The translations under genes and the position numbers were made by a program. A stretch of 64,000 nt of DNA from Parvibaculum sp. (GTDB lineage Bacteria; Pseudomonadota; Alphaproteobacteria; Parvibaculales; Parvibaculaceae), in the NCBI GenBank assembly GCA_031291615.1, contig JARLIS010000005.1, forward strand, positions 1 through 64,000, in the 5' to 3' direction. Under the pieces are notes generated by a model. The model did not search any database, had not been told where the DNA came from, and saw only the letters and a program-made list of their open reading frames with translations. Positions 44,059 to 52,902 of the stretch are shown here, piece by piece. Each line of letters opens with the position of its first letter. The stretch's first letter is position 1.

Positions 44059-45504
44059 ATGAAGTACCGCGTGATGATCGCCGCCCTGTCGAGCCTGCTG
44101 ATGGCGGGCTGCGTCATTCCTCCCTCGAACCAGCCGAAGGAGGTGCCGCTGAGTTCATCTTCCGTCGGCCTCGGCGCCATGGCCGCGCCGCGAGCCGAGA
44201 CCGGATGGTGGAAGAGCTTCCGCGATCCGCAATTCGACAGGCTGGTCGACAGCGCGCTTGCGCATAATCCCTCGCTCGGACAGGCATTGGCGCGGATGCG
44301 CGCGGCGGAAGTGCAAGTGACGGGCGCGCAATCGCAGAGCCTGCCCCATGTAAGCCTCGATGCCGAAGAGCAGCGCCAGAAGTTCTCGGGCACCTATATC
44401 TATCCGCCGCCCTTCGCCAGCAACTGGAACTGGATCGGCTCGACCCAGGCGAACCTCTCCTGGAACCTCGACTTCTGGGGCAAGCAGGCCGCGCTGGTTT
44501 CAAGAGCGGGCGATGAAGCGCAAGCCACGAAGCTCGACGCCGAAGGCGCGCGGCTCGCCATCACCGGCGCGCTGGCGCAGGCCTATATCGGCCTCGACCG
44601 CGCCTATCGCCTGGCCGATATCGCCACCGAAACGGAAAAGCAGCGCAAGCATATTCTCGACCTGACGCGCCAGCGCGTCGCCTCGGGCATCGATACCAAT
44701 GTCGAAGTCAGGGAAGCGGAAGCCCTTCTCGCCAGGGCCCGCGTGGCAAAGACGCGCGCCGAAAGCGAACGCGACCTCGCCACGCATGAAGTGGCGGCCC
44801 TTGCCGGCCTCGGCGCCGAAGCCTATGGCGATATCCATCGCCCGACGCTCGACCTCGATGCAGGCCTGCCCCTGCCCGCCGCTCTTCCCGCCGATCTGTT
44901 GAGCCGCAGACCCGACGTGCTCGCCGCGCGGCTTCGCGTCGAGGCGGCGGTCTCGGGCCGCAAGGCCGCCAAGGCTGACTTCTATCCCGACATCAACCTT
45001 GCCGCTTTCGCGGGCTGGCAGGCCATCGGCCTCGACTCGCTCTTCAAGTCGCCCTCGCAGGCCTTCGGCGTCGGCCCCGCGATCCACCTGCCGATCTTCG
45101 ACGCCGACAATCTGAAGTCGCAATATATCGGCGCGACGGCGGAAGTGGACGACGCGATCGCGGGCTATAACGGCACGGTGCTCGCCGCGGTTCACGCCGT
45201 CGCCGACCGCGTGACCCAGATCGGCGCACTGTCGAGCGAGATCGCCGACGAGCGTCAATCGCTCGACGCGGCGTCCGACGCCTATCGCCTCGCCGAACGC
45301 CGCTACGGCGCGGGCCTTTCCACCTATCTCTCGGTTCTGAGCGCCGAAACGCTTCTTCTCGAGGCGCGCGAAAGCCACGCGACGCTTGCCGCCGCGCAGG
45401 CGACGAACCGCGTACAGCTCCTGCTCGCGGTTGGCGGCGACTTCACGCCCGCGAAAACGGCGTCCTCCGCGCCCGCAACGCAACTCGCATCCGCAAGCAA
45501 GTAA
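44059..45504 (+). CDS. NodT-family outer membrane efflux lipoprotein
   Basis: This 481-residue TolC-like outer membrane factor starts with a lipoprotein signal (MIAALSSLLMAGCVIPPSNQ; lipobox Cys at 18). WWKSFRDPQFDRLVDSALAH begins the mature repeat unit and LSWNLDFWGKQAALVSRAGD, PADLLSRRPDVLAARLRVEA and ERRYGAGLSTYLSVLSAETL are conserved family blocks. Trimers form a beta-barrel plus helical tunnel that lets EmrAB expel drugs through the envelope. It is cotranscribed with MarR, EmrA and EmrB. Confidence 0.92.
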   Translation: MKYRVMIAALSSLLMAGCVIPPSNQPKEVPLSSSSVGLGAMAAPRAETGWWKSFRDPQFDRLVDSALAHNPSLGQALARMRAAEVQVTGAQSQSLPHVSLDAEEQRQKFSGTYIYPPPFASNWNWIGSTQANLSWNLDFWGKQAALVSRAGDEAQATKLDAEGARLAITGALAQAYIGLDRAYRLADIATETEKQRKHILDLTRQRVASGIDTNVEVREAEALLARARVAKTRAESERDLATHEVAALAGLGAEAYGDIHRPTLDLDAGLPLPAALPADLLSRRPDVLAARLRVEAAVSGRKAAKADFYPDINLAAFAGWQAIGLDSLFKSPSQAFGVGPAIHLPIFDADNLKSQYIGATAEVDDAIAGYNGTVLAAVHAVADRVTQIGALSSEIADERQSLDAASDAYRLAERRYGAGLSTYLSVLSAETLLLEARESHATLAAAQATNRVQLLLAVGGDFTPAKTASSAPATQLASASK

Positions 45505-45529
45505 TCAGTACCCCCCAGGAACGACCGCC

Positions 45530-46702
45530 ATGACATATGATGTGAACTCCTCGAACTTCCGCCGCCGCGGGCTGACCGGCATCGGCGTCCTCGTCGCCAT
45601 CGGCATTTTCGCCTATGGCGCCTACTGGCTCGCCTATTCCCGCTACTTCGAAAGCACGGACGATGCCTATGTGGCCGGCGACATCGTGGAAATCACCAGC
45701 GAGCAGGCGGGCACCGTCGTCTCGCTCCATGCCGACAACACCCAGGCCGTGAAGCGCGGCCAACCGCTGGTCGAACTCGATCCTTCGAGCGTCGCCATCG
45801 CCGAGCAATCGGCGGAGGCCGATCTCGCCCGCACGGTCAGGCAGGTGCGCGCGCAATTCGCCAAGGCGGACGCGCTCACCGCCGAAATCCGCCAGCGCGA
45901 AGTCGCCGTCCGCCAGGCCGAAGCCGACCTGAAGCGGCGCGCCTCTCTCGCAAAGGACGGCGCGATTTCCGGCGAGGAACTCGCCCATGCCCGAGACACG
46001 GTGGCCTCGATGGAAGCCGCCCTTGCCTCGACGCGCGAACAGTTGAACGCAACCCGCGCCGCCGTCGAAGGCACGACGGTTGCGACCAACCCCGAAGTTC
46101 TCGCCGCCGCCGCCAATGTGCGCAATGCCTCGCTCGGCGTCCGCCGCACGCATATCTCCTCGCCCGTCGAAGGCCTCGTCGCCCGCCGCACCGTGCAGGT
46201 CGGCCAGCACATCGCCGCGGGCGAGGCGCTGATGGCCGTCGTGCCGCTCGGCGACGTCTGGGTCGACGCCAATTTCAAGGAAGTGCAATTGCAGCGCATG
46301 CGCGTCGGCCAGCCGGTCGAGATCCGCTCCGACATCTATGGCGGCAGCGTCACCTATCACGGCCGCGTCGTCGGCGTGTCGGCCGGCAGCGGCAATGCCT
46401 TCGCGCTGCTGCCGCCGCAGAATGCGTCGGGCAACTGGATCAAGATCGTCCAGCGCCTGCCCGTGCGCATCGCCCTCGACCCGGAAGAAGTGAAGGCGCA
46501 TCCGCTGCGCGTCGGCCTGTCGCTCGACGCAACCGTCGATGTGCGCGACACCTCGGGCCCGCTGATTGCGAGCGAAGTCCGCACCGGCCCCATGCCGACA
46601 CGGCCCGGCGACGGCGGCGACCCGGCGGTTGAAAAGCTGATCGACCGGATCGTTGCCGACAATGGCGGCGCAACGTCCCTTGCCGCGGAGACGCCCCGGT
46701 GA
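45530..46702 (+). CDS. emrA: EmrA-type membrane fusion (HlyD-family) protein
   Basis: This 390-residue adaptor has one membrane segment (LTGIGVLVAIGIFAYGAYWL) near residues 15-35. A biotinyl-lipoyl strand (STDDAYVAGDIVEITSEQAG) is followed by a long helical hairpin (residues 95-200). The barrel reads THISSPVEGLVARRTVQVGQ, then VPLGDVWVDANFKEVQLQRM. It bridges the inner membrane pump to the NodT channel. The start is ATG 45530 behind CAGGAACG. Its stop overlaps the EmrB GTG start. Confidence 0.92.
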   Translation: MTYDVNSSNFRRRGLTGIGVLVAIGIFAYGAYWLAYSRYFESTDDAYVAGDIVEITSEQAGTVVSLHADNTQAVKRGQPLVELDPSSVAIAEQSAEADLARTVRQVRAQFAKADALTAEIRQREVAVRQAEADLKRRASLAKDGAISGEELAHARDTVASMEAALASTREQLNATRAAVEGTTVATNPEVLAAAANVRNASLGVRRTHISSPVEGLVARRTVQVGQHIAAGEALMAVVPLGDVWVDANFKEVQLQRMRVGQPVEIRSDIYGGSVTYHGRVVGVSAGSGNAFALLPPQNASGNWIKIVQRLPVRIALDPEEVKAHPLRVGLSLDATVDVRDTSGPLIASEVRTGPMPTRPGDGGDPAVEKLIDRIVADNGGATSLAAETPR

Positions 46703-48252
46703 GCGCCCAGATCGTCCGCCCGGAGCCTGCGCCGCTCCAGGGCAGCGCTCTCGCCATCACATCGGTGGCGCTGGCGCTCGGCACCTTCATGCAGGTGCTG
46801 GACATGACGATCGCCAATGTCTCCCTGCCGACCATCGCCGGCGATCTCGGCGTCAGCGCCGATCAGGGCACCTGGGTCATCACCTCATTCGCCGTGGCGA
46901 ACGGCGTGACGCTGCCCCTGACCGGCTGGGTGATGCGCCGCTATGGCGCGGTGCGCACCTTCGCCATCTCGGTGCTGCTTTTCACCGCCGCATCCTTTCT
47001 CTGCGGCATCGCCTGGAGCCTGCCGAGCCTCGTCCTCTTCCGCATCCTGCAAGGCGCGGTCTCAGGGCCGATGATCCCCGGCTCTCAGGCGCTTCTCATT
47101 TCGATCTTTCCCAATGCCAAGCGCGGCACGGCGCTCGCCATCTGGTCGATGACGACGCTCGTCGCGCCGGTCTGCGGCCCCATTCTCGGCGGCTATATTT
47201 CCGACAACATGCACTGGTCGTGGATCTTCTTCATCAACGTGCCGGTGGGCCTCCTCTGCGCCATCGTATGCTGGCGCGCGCTCGCCACGCGCGAAACGCC
47301 GACGCAGAAGATGCCGATCGACCTTGTCGGTCTCGGTCTTCTGATCGTCTGGGTCGGCGCCTTGCAGGTCATGCTCGACACGGGCAAGAACGCCGACTGG
47401 TTCGAGTCGAGCCAGGTCGTCATCCTCGCCATCGTCGCCGCCATCGGCTGCGCTGTCTGGATCGTCTGGGAGGTGACGGAGAAGTTTCCGATCGTCGACC
47501 TTTCGCTCTTCAAGGGGCGCAACTTCACGCTCGGCGTCATCGCCTCCTGCCTCGCTTACGCAGTCTTTTTCGGCAACGTGATCATCCTGCCGCTCTGGCT
47601 GCAAACGCAACTGGGCTATACCGCGACATGGGCGGGCCTCGTCGCCGCGCCGAGCGGCGTCGTCGCCGTCATCCTGACGCCCTTCGCGGCAAGGCTGATG
47701 TCGCGCGTCGACGGGCGCTGGGCGGCGACGATTTCCTTCCTCGCCTTCGCCGCTTCCTACTTCATGCGCTCCGGCTTGACTTCCGATGCGAGTTTCGCCG
47801 CCTTCGTGATGCCGATGCTGGTGCAGGGCATCGCCATGAGCATGTTCTTCGTCGCCATGCTGACCATTGCGCTCAACGGCCTCCATCACGAGCGCATTCC
47901 CGCCGCGTCGGGCCTCTACAACTTCACCCGCATCACCTCGGGCAGTTTCGCCGCCTCGATCACGACGACGCTGTGGGACCGTCGCGAGGCGCTGCACCAG
48001 AGCAGGCTTGCCGAGGGCACAAGCATCTACGATCCCGCGATGAGGCATGCGCTGGACGGGCTCCACGCCATGGGGCTCTCCGACCCGCAGGCGCTCGCCA
48101 TGCTGGCGCGCAGCATGACGAGCCAGGCCTATCTGCTGGCGTCGGACGACTATTTCTGGCTCTCCGGCTGGCTCGTCCTCGCCATGATCGGCGTCGTCTG
48201 GTGCGCCAGGCGCTCCATGAGCGGCGGCGGCCCTGTGGCGGCAAGCGACTAG
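46699..48252 (+). CDS. emrB: EmrB-type MFS drug:H+ antiporter (DHA2, 14 TMS)
   Basis: This 517-residue DHA2-family transporter has motif MQVLDMTIANVSLPTIAGDL and GTWVITSFAVANGVTLPLTG in the first segments. GSQALLISIFPNAKRGTALA is motif A-like, and APVCGPILGGYISDNMHWSW, then IFFINVPVG, forms the motif C/D1 region. It pumps lipophilic drugs or uncouplers with proton exchange through EmrA and NodT. The start is GTG 46699 in a GTGA overlap with EmrA. The operon ends near a GC hairpin. Confidence 0.93.
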   Translation: MSAQIVRPEPAPLQGSALAITSVALALGTFMQVLDMTIANVSLPTIAGDLGVSADQGTWVITSFAVANGVTLPLTGWVMRRYGAVRTFAISVLLFTAASFLCGIAWSLPSLVLFRILQGAVSGPMIPGSQALLISIFPNAKRGTALAIWSMTTLVAPVCGPILGGYISDNMHWSWIFFINVPVGLLCAIVCWRALATRETPTQKMPIDLVGLGLLIVWVGALQVMLDTGKNADWFESSQVVILAIVAAIGCAVWIVWEVTEKFPIVDLSLFKGRNFTLGVIASCLAYAVFFGNVIILPLWLQTQLGYTATWAGLVAAPSGVVAVILTPFAARLMSRVDGRWAATISFLAFAASYFMRSGLTSDASFAAFVMPMLVQGIAMSMFFVAMLTIALNGLHHERIPAASGLYNFTRITSGSFAASITTTLWDRREALHQSRLAEGTSIYDPAMRHALDGLHAMGLSDPQALAMLARSMTSQAYLLASDDYFWLSGWLVLAMIGVVWCARRSMSGGGPVAASD

Positions 48253-48264
48253 CTTCGCCCACAT

Positions 48265-48288
48265 CCGTCGCCTCGAAAGGGGCGACGG
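48265..48288 (+). terminator. GC hairpin after emrB, weak terminator
   Basis: CCGTCGCC and GGCGACGG form an 8-bp stem with loop TCGAAAGG, 13 bases after the emrB stop. No T tract follows, so termination is uncertain. Confidence 0.35.
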
Positions 48289-48304
48289 GCGGCGGCCACA
48301 GGCG

Positions 48305-48310
48305 TATAAT
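48305..48310 (+). promoter_or_regulatory. TATAAT box, possible -10
   Basis: A perfect TATAAT stands 103 bases before the DUF2189 start codon, in otherwise GC-rich sequence. No good -35 partner is visible. Confidence 0.3.
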
Positions 48311-48412
48311 CCTCCCGCTTGGAAGGTCGCGGGTTACTCGTGACCGGCGCAAGCGAGCGCCACGCCGCGAGCGGTCCACGACCCTTGAACCACAGGTTCG
48401 GGAGGAATGGAC

Positions 48413-49276
48413 ATGACGATCAGAAACCCCATCGAATGGGGCTGGGCGCAGCTTACACATGCGGCCTCCGCCTTGAGCGCGGCCGGTCCCTCGCTTCATC
48501 ACATTCAGGAAACATTTCATTCGCCGGCGCCGGCCGTCCGCCGCATCAGCATCGGCGATGTCAGGGACGCGCTCGCCAGAGGCTTCGACGATTTCGGCGC
48601 CTTCCGCACCGATGTCGTTTTTCTCTGCGTCTTCTATCCGGTGATCGGCCTCGTTCTGGCGCGGCTGACCTTCAGCAACGATGTGCTGCCGCTGCTCTTT
48701 CCGCTCGCCTCGGGCTTCGCCATCGTCGGCCCCTTCGCCGCCCTCGGCCTTTATGAAATGAGCAGGCGGCGCGAACAGGGCCGCGAGGTGGTCTGGACCG
48801 ACGCCTTCAACGTGCTCCATTCACCCGCGTCGGGCGCCATTGCGATCCTCGGCCTGATGCTGGTTGCGATCTTCCTGCTCTGGCTCGCCGCCGCCTGGGG
48901 CATTTACCGCGTGACGCTCGGGCCGGAAGCGCCCGCCTCCATCGCCTCCTTCGCGCATGATGTCGTCATGACGCAAGCCGGCTGGACGATGATCGGCGTC
49001 GGCATGGGGGTCGGCTTCCTCTTCGCGCTCCTCGCCATGTCGATCAGCGTCGTCTCCTTCCCGCTGCTGATCGACCGCGATGTCGGCCTCGACACGGCGA
49101 TCCGCACCTCGATCCGCGCGGTCAGGGAAAACCCCGTGCCCATGGCGGTCTGGGGACTGGTGGTGGCGGCCGCGCTCGTCGCGGGCTCGATCCCGCTTTT
49201 CGCCGGCCTCATCATCGTCATGCCGGTCCTCGGCCATGCGACCTGGCACCTCTACCGCAAGCTCGTGCCGCGCTGA
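48413..49276 (+). CDS. DUF2189 integral membrane protein
   Basis: This 287-residue protein has six hydrophobic segments after a 60-residue polar lead. RRISIGDVRDALARGFDDFG followed by GPFAALGLYEMSRRREQGRE is the DUF2189 signature. Start is ATG 48413, 7 bases after GGGAGG; an ATG two codons earlier is too close to that site. The family is common in alphaproteobacteria and its function is unknown. It stands apart from the emr operon. Confidence 0.88.
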   Translation: MTIRNPIEWGWAQLTHAASALSAAGPSLHHIQETFHSPAPAVRRISIGDVRDALARGFDDFGAFRTDVVFLCVFYPVIGLVLARLTFSNDVLPLLFPLASGFAIVGPFAALGLYEMSRRREQGREVVWTDAFNVLHSPASGAIAILGLMLVAIFLLWLAAAWGIYRVTLGPEAPASIASFAHDVVMTQAGWTMIGVGMGVGFLFALLAMSISVVSFPLLIDRDVGLDTAIRTSIRAVRENPVPMAVWGLVVAAALVAGSIPLFAGLIIVMPVLGHATWHLYRKLVPR

Positions 49277-49291
49277 GGCCCCGCGCCCGAA

Positions 49292-49306
49292 TTGACTGAA
49301 AGTCAA
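49292..49306. promoter_or_regulatory. Palindrome TTGACT-GAA-AGTCAA
   Basis: A perfect inverted repeat with 6-bp arms lies upstream of the P450 gene. The TTGACT arm recurs at 49354. Confidence 0.5.
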
Positions 49307-49353
49307 ACAATTCCATAGCTTTACCGCCTGTGGGCGCGCGGCTCCGCCTGTAT

Positions 49354-49368
49354 TTGACTATTTGGTCA
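49354..49368. promoter_or_regulatory. Inverted repeat TTGAC-TATTT-GGTCA, candidate operator
   Basis: TGAC and GTCA cores lie in the same orientation as the palindrome 62 bases upstream. It is 21 bases before the P450 GTG. Two related sites suggest a TetR-type regulator encoded elsewhere. Confidence 0.45.
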
Positions 49369-49389
49369 TTTTGGGAACGGAGGGGAGCC

Positions 49390-50568
49390 GTGTCGCCAAA
49401 CTTCTGAGGAGACCTTTACGGCCGCGCCGCCCTGCGCGATCCCTATCCGCGCTACCGCAAAATCCGCGACCGCGGTGCCGCCGTCTGGATGCCGCGCCGC
49501 CGCCTCTGGGCCGTCGGACGCTTCGACGATGTGAGGGCGGCGCTGCGCGCCGACAACCTCTTGATCAGCGGCAAGGGCGTCGCCGCGAACAGGCTCGTCA
49601 ACAGCCGCTCCGCGCCGATCACCCTGACGAGCGACGCCGAAACTCACGCCCGCCGCCGCCAGATTCTGATACAGCCTCTGATGCCGCCGCCGCTGAAAGA
49701 GCTGCGCGCGCGACTGGAGGCCGAAGCGGACAGGCTGGTTCGCGAGCTGGCGACCGGAAGCTGGTTCGACGCCATGACGAGCTTTGCCGCGCATCTGCCG
49801 GTGACGGTGGTGGCCGAACTTGTGGGTCTCAACGAGGAGGGCCGCCGGCAGATGCTGCGCTGGGCCGCCTCGACCTTCAACCTGCTCGGCGTGCTGAATG
49901 CGCGCGGCCTCGCCGCCATGCCCGATCTTCTGAACCTCAGCCGCTATGTCGAGACGCTGCGCCGCCAGGACGTGATGCCCGGCGGCTGGGCGGACAAGCT
50001 GTTCGACGCCGCCGCGCGCGGCGACATAACGCCCGAGGAAGCCAACGCCATGGTCATCGACTATGTCGCGCCCGCCCTCGACACGACGATCCTTGCGACC
50101 GGCCATATGCTCTGGCTGCTGGCGACGACGCCCGGCGCCTATGACGAGCTATGCGCCGAGCCGGCGCTGATCCCCGGCATCGTCAACGAGGCCGTGCGCC
50201 TCGCCTCTCCGATCCGCGGCTTCACGCGCTACGCCGCCGCCGATGTCGAACTGGCCTCGACGGTGATCCCCAAGGGATCGCGCGCGCTGATCCTCTTTGC
50301 CTCCGCCAATCGCGACGAGCGCCATTATCCGGACCCGGACAAATTCGACATCAGGCGCAACCCGCGCGATCATGTCGGCTGGGGCCACGGAACCCATAGC
50401 TGCGTCGGCATGCATCTCGCCCGGCTGGAAATGGAAATCCTGCTGGCGAGCCTCGTCCGCCATGTCGGCCGCATCGAAACCGGCACGCCGGTCGCGACAT
50501 GGAACAACGTGCTGCAAGGCTTTGAAAAGCTGCCCGCCATCTTTCATCCCAGGGCCTTGGCGGCCTGA
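49390..50568 (+). CDS. Cytochrome P450, reading frame broken by TGA at codon 6
   Basis: From ATG 49489 the P450 fold is complete: THARRRQILIQPLMP, the I-helix APALDTTILATGHMLW, NEAVRLASPIRGF (ExxR) and the haem loop GWGHGTHSCVGMHLAR, where Trp replaces the usual Phe. The N-terminal residues expected upstream are there too: after GTG 49390, behind GGAGGGGAGCC, the frame reads MSPNF, then TGA (49405-49407), then GDLYGRAALRDPYPRYRKIR. So a stop interrupts codon 6 of an otherwise normal start. Translation might begin later (ATG 49489) and lose about 33 residues, or the gene may be inactive or miscalled. It would hydroxylate an unknown substrate; an amidohydrolase follows. Confidence 0.75.
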
Positions 50569-50588
50569 CGCGCAACAAGGAGAGTGCG

Positions 50589-51587
50589 ATGACACACGGC
50601 GAAGGCTGCGCCTGCGGCGGAAATCTCATCGACGTTCACGCCCACTTCCTCCCGCCCTGCTATGCCGACGCACTCGCAAAGGCCGGCATGACGACGCTCG
50701 ACGGCGGCTTTCCGGTTCCCGCCTGGAGCGCCGAAATGGCGCTCGGCATGATGGACCGGCAGGGCATCGCCGCCGCCGTCATTTCGCTCTCCTCGCCCTC
50801 GACGCATTTTCTGCCCGAGGACCGGAAAGGCGCGCTCTGCCGCGAGGTCAACGAAGCGGGCGCGGCGCTCGTGCGCGCCCATCCGTCGCGCTTCGGATTT
50901 CTCGCAAGCCTTCCCCTCCCCGATGTCGCCGCCGCGCTGGAGGAAATCCGCTTCGCCTTCGACAGGCTCGGCGTCGAAGGCGTGATCCTCGAAACCAACA
51001 TCAACGGCGAATATCTGGGCTCGCCGCGTTTCGCGCCCGTCTTCGCGGAGCTGAACCGGCGCAAGGCGACCGTCTTCCTGCATCCGACGAGCCCGGCCTG
51101 CTTCGACCAGCTGGCGCTCGGCCGCCCCGCGCCGCTGCTCGAATTTCCGCTGGACACCACGCGCAGCGTGGTCGACCTCCTCTATTCGCGCAGGTTGCAG
51201 CTCAATCCCGACATGAAGGTGATCGTGCCGCATGGCGGCGCCGCCCTGCCGGTCCTCATCGCCCGCATCGCCGCTTTCGCCAACCTGCCCTTCCTCAATC
51301 CGCGACCCTCGAGCGAACAGGAAGTCTTCGAGACGCTGGAAAGGCTCTACTACGACGTCGCGCTCTCGACGCATCCGATACCCTTCGCGGCCCTTCGGCG
51401 CATCGCCCCCATCGGCCAGATCCTCTTCGGCAGCGACTGGCCCTTCACGCCCGAATTCATCGTCGAACGCAATCTCTCAATGCTGGACGGGGCGGAAGGC
51501 CTGAGCGAGAGCGACGCCCGCGCCATAGCGCGCGAAAATGCCGGGCGCGTCTTCCCGCGATTGGCGAAACTGGCGGCGGGCCGGTGA
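50589..51587 (+). CDS. Amidohydrolase 2 family (ACMSD-like) metal-dependent hydrolase/decarboxylase
   Basis: This 332-residue TIM-barrel protein has the metal motif DVHAHFLPP (HxH at residues 17-19), a His in TVFLHPTSP, another in VIVPHGGAALP and the final Asp in LFGSDWPFTP. The set matches the aminocarboxymuconate-semialdehyde decarboxylase/gamma-resorcylate decarboxylase group. It acts on aromatic-ring or ring-cleavage acids by decarboxylation or hydrolysis. A start 20 bases after the P450 stop, with AAGGAG, implies an operon. An extra Cys pair (GCACGG) at the N-terminus is unusual. Confidence 0.88.
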   Translation: MTHGEGCACGGNLIDVHAHFLPPCYADALAKAGMTTLDGGFPVPAWSAEMALGMMDRQGIAAAVISLSSPSTHFLPEDRKGALCREVNEAGAALVRAHPSRFGFLASLPLPDVAAALEEIRFAFDRLGVEGVILETNINGEYLGSPRFAPVFAELNRRKATVFLHPTSPACFDQLALGRPAPLLEFPLDTTRSVVDLLYSRRLQLNPDMKVIVPHGGAALPVLIARIAAFANLPFLNPRPSSEQEVFETLERLYYDVALSTHPIPFAALRRIAPIGQILFGSDWPFTPEFIVERNLSMLDGAEGLSESDARAIARENAGRVFPRLAKLAAGR

Positions 51588-51748
51588 TATGCGTTCGGGC
51601 CGCGCAACAACCCCCGAAACGACATCCCTTCCCGACATGTCGATGCGATCAGATCCTGAAAAAGGAATTAGATCGTTTGGCGCACCAGCGCGGAAAAAGT
51701 TCGAACCGAATTTTGGAGTTTATAGCGGCATTCAAGAACGGATAAATA
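51588..51748. other. Degenerate sequence at the edge of an AT-rich insert
   Basis: Base composition drops here from the GC-rich norm. A frame ending ...ILKKELDRLAHQRGKSSNRI then LEFIAAFKNG is compatible with a ribbon-helix-helix or mobility-gene remnant, but it has no start codon or partner. I call no gene. Confidence 0.3.
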
Positions 51749-52168
51749 CTAGTCGACTATTACACTGTAGCTTTCCACTTGCCCGTTCTTCAAAGTGAAA
51801 ACGAGCCATTCTGAATCCATACGCATGCATGATCTATCTGGCCCCAACCAATAAATCATATCATAATTTGGGAGCTTATCTGTTTGTGTTGGCTCACCCA
51901 AAAGCTCTATCAATTGTGCCTTTGTCTGGCCTTTGAAATTTTTATGAGCGAGTAAATCTTCTATAGCTGAGATGCGATATTCTTGTTGTGCGCTGCTTGC
52001 GCCCTTAGCACCTGCCTCTATCCATTTCTTTGCGTCAAAAGGTTGTAAGGATTTCGCAATTTCACTAACGCAGTGATTGTTTGAAATAATAGTGAAAGCA
52101 ATGAATGCTGCTATGAGCAATCCGACAACAACGATAGCCGCTAATATTATTCTTTTTGCCGACCGCAT
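51749..52168 (-). CDS. Membrane-anchored SmpA/OmlA-like small protein, AT-rich
   Basis: This 139-residue protein has an N-terminal membrane segment (RIILAAIVVVGLLIAAFIAF) and then an outward domain. FKGQTKAQLIELLGEPTQTD, YDMIYWLGPD and WLVFTLKNGQVESYSVIV follow the pattern of SmpA/OmlA (BLIP-like) beta-barrel-assembly lipoproteins. There is no lipobox; the TM anchors it. Codon use is AT-rich, unlike its neighbours, and it lies in the insert next to tRNA-Leu, so it is probably acquired. Function unknown. Confidence 0.7.
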   Translation of the reverse strand: MRSAKRIILAAIVVVGLLIAAFIAFTIISNNHCVSEIAKSLQPFDAKKWIEAGAKGASSAQQEYRISAIEDLLAHKNFKGQTKAQLIELLGEPTQTDKLPNYDMIYWLGPDRSCMRMDSEWLVFTLKNGQVESYSVIVD

Positions 52169-52283
52169 ATAAATTCCTTGGAACCGCTTATTTTATTGTA
52201 CTTACTTAATTCCAGGCATCGACCCGTGAAATGGGTGTAGGCAAACTTCTGAAATATGGAACCAGCCGTAAGTCTTTATCCCA

Positions 52284-52297
52284 GCCGGACTCGAACC
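52284..52297. other. Partial T-arm copy, candidate attachment-site scar
   Basis: GCCGGACTCGAACC matches GCCGGACTTGAACC of the tRNA-Leu T-arm (52335-52348) at 13 of 14 bases, 51 bases away, in the same orientation. It lies at the boundary of the AT-rich insert, as a leftover att core would. Confidence 0.45.
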
Positions 52298-52323
52298 TGT
52301 TTTCAAAAAATGAAATTCCGAAG

Positions 52324-52409
52324 TGGTGCCCCTGGCCGGACTTGAACCAGCACGCCCTTGCGGGCAACAGATTTTGAGTCTGCCGCGTCTACCATTCCAC
52401 CACAGGGGC
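52324..52409 (-). tRNA. tRNA-Leu (anticodon CAA)
   Basis: On the minus strand the 86-base gene begins GCCCCTGTGGTGGAATGG. The anticodon arm is CAGA-CTCAAAA-TCTG, giving CAA. A class II variable arm TGCCCGCAAGGGCG follows, then the T-arm GGTTCAAGTCC. The acceptor closes CAGGGGC with the encoded ACCA. It reads UUG codons. Its 3' end faces the AT-rich insert at lower coordinates. Confidence 0.97.
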
Positions 52410-52515
52410 CCCTGCGCGCGGCCCGCATGATAGTCAGGCTTCGCCCCGGGTCAATCGGCGATACGGGGGCCGCGCCTGCATCCCCGCCGATATTGGCGCC
52501 CCACCCCCGATCGCG

Positions 52516-52863
52516 TCACGATCGCCCGCGCTCACGATGAAGAGCGAGTGCGACCCGACCTATGAGGTCAAGCGGCAGCTTTTGCTCAAGCGGAAAGCTC
52601 AGATTTCCCTTCTCGCCGCGATAGGGCTCAAGCTCCTCGATGAGCCCTGCATCCAATCTGACCGGCGGATAAACGCCGATATGTTTCTTGAACGCCGCGA
52701 AATAGAAGAACACGGACCCGTCCCTGAAGGCGGGCATGTTGTAGCCGATGCAGCGCGACGCCGAAGGCACCAGTGCTTCGACCTTTGCCTGAATGGCCGC
52801 CAGCAGGGGCTTTGCCTGCGGCCCCGCTGAATCGAAATAGGCTTCGTGCGACAGGAATTTCAT
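52516..52863 (-). CDS. DUF1801 (YdhG/Fra-like iron chaperone) family protein
   Basis: This 115-residue protein starts at ATG 52863, 5 bases after GGGAGG. Its central block, SASRCIGYNMPAFRDGSVFF, YFAAFKKHIGVYPP, is typical of the DUF1801 family, which includes the Bacillus Fra iron chaperone. C-terminal KGNLSFPLEQKLPLDLIGRV closes the fold. It follows the VOC gene by 39 bases on the same strand. Specific function in this organism is unknown. Confidence 0.85.
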   Translation of the reverse strand: MKFLSHEAYFDSAGPQAKPLLAAIQAKVEALVPSASRCIGYNMPAFRDGSVFFYFAAFKKHIGVYPPVRLDAGLIEELEPYRGEKGNLSFPLEQKLPLDLIGRVALALHRERGRS

Positions 52864-52902
52864 CGGCGCCTCCCGGACCTCCAATCGGCGATACGACCGG
52901 CC

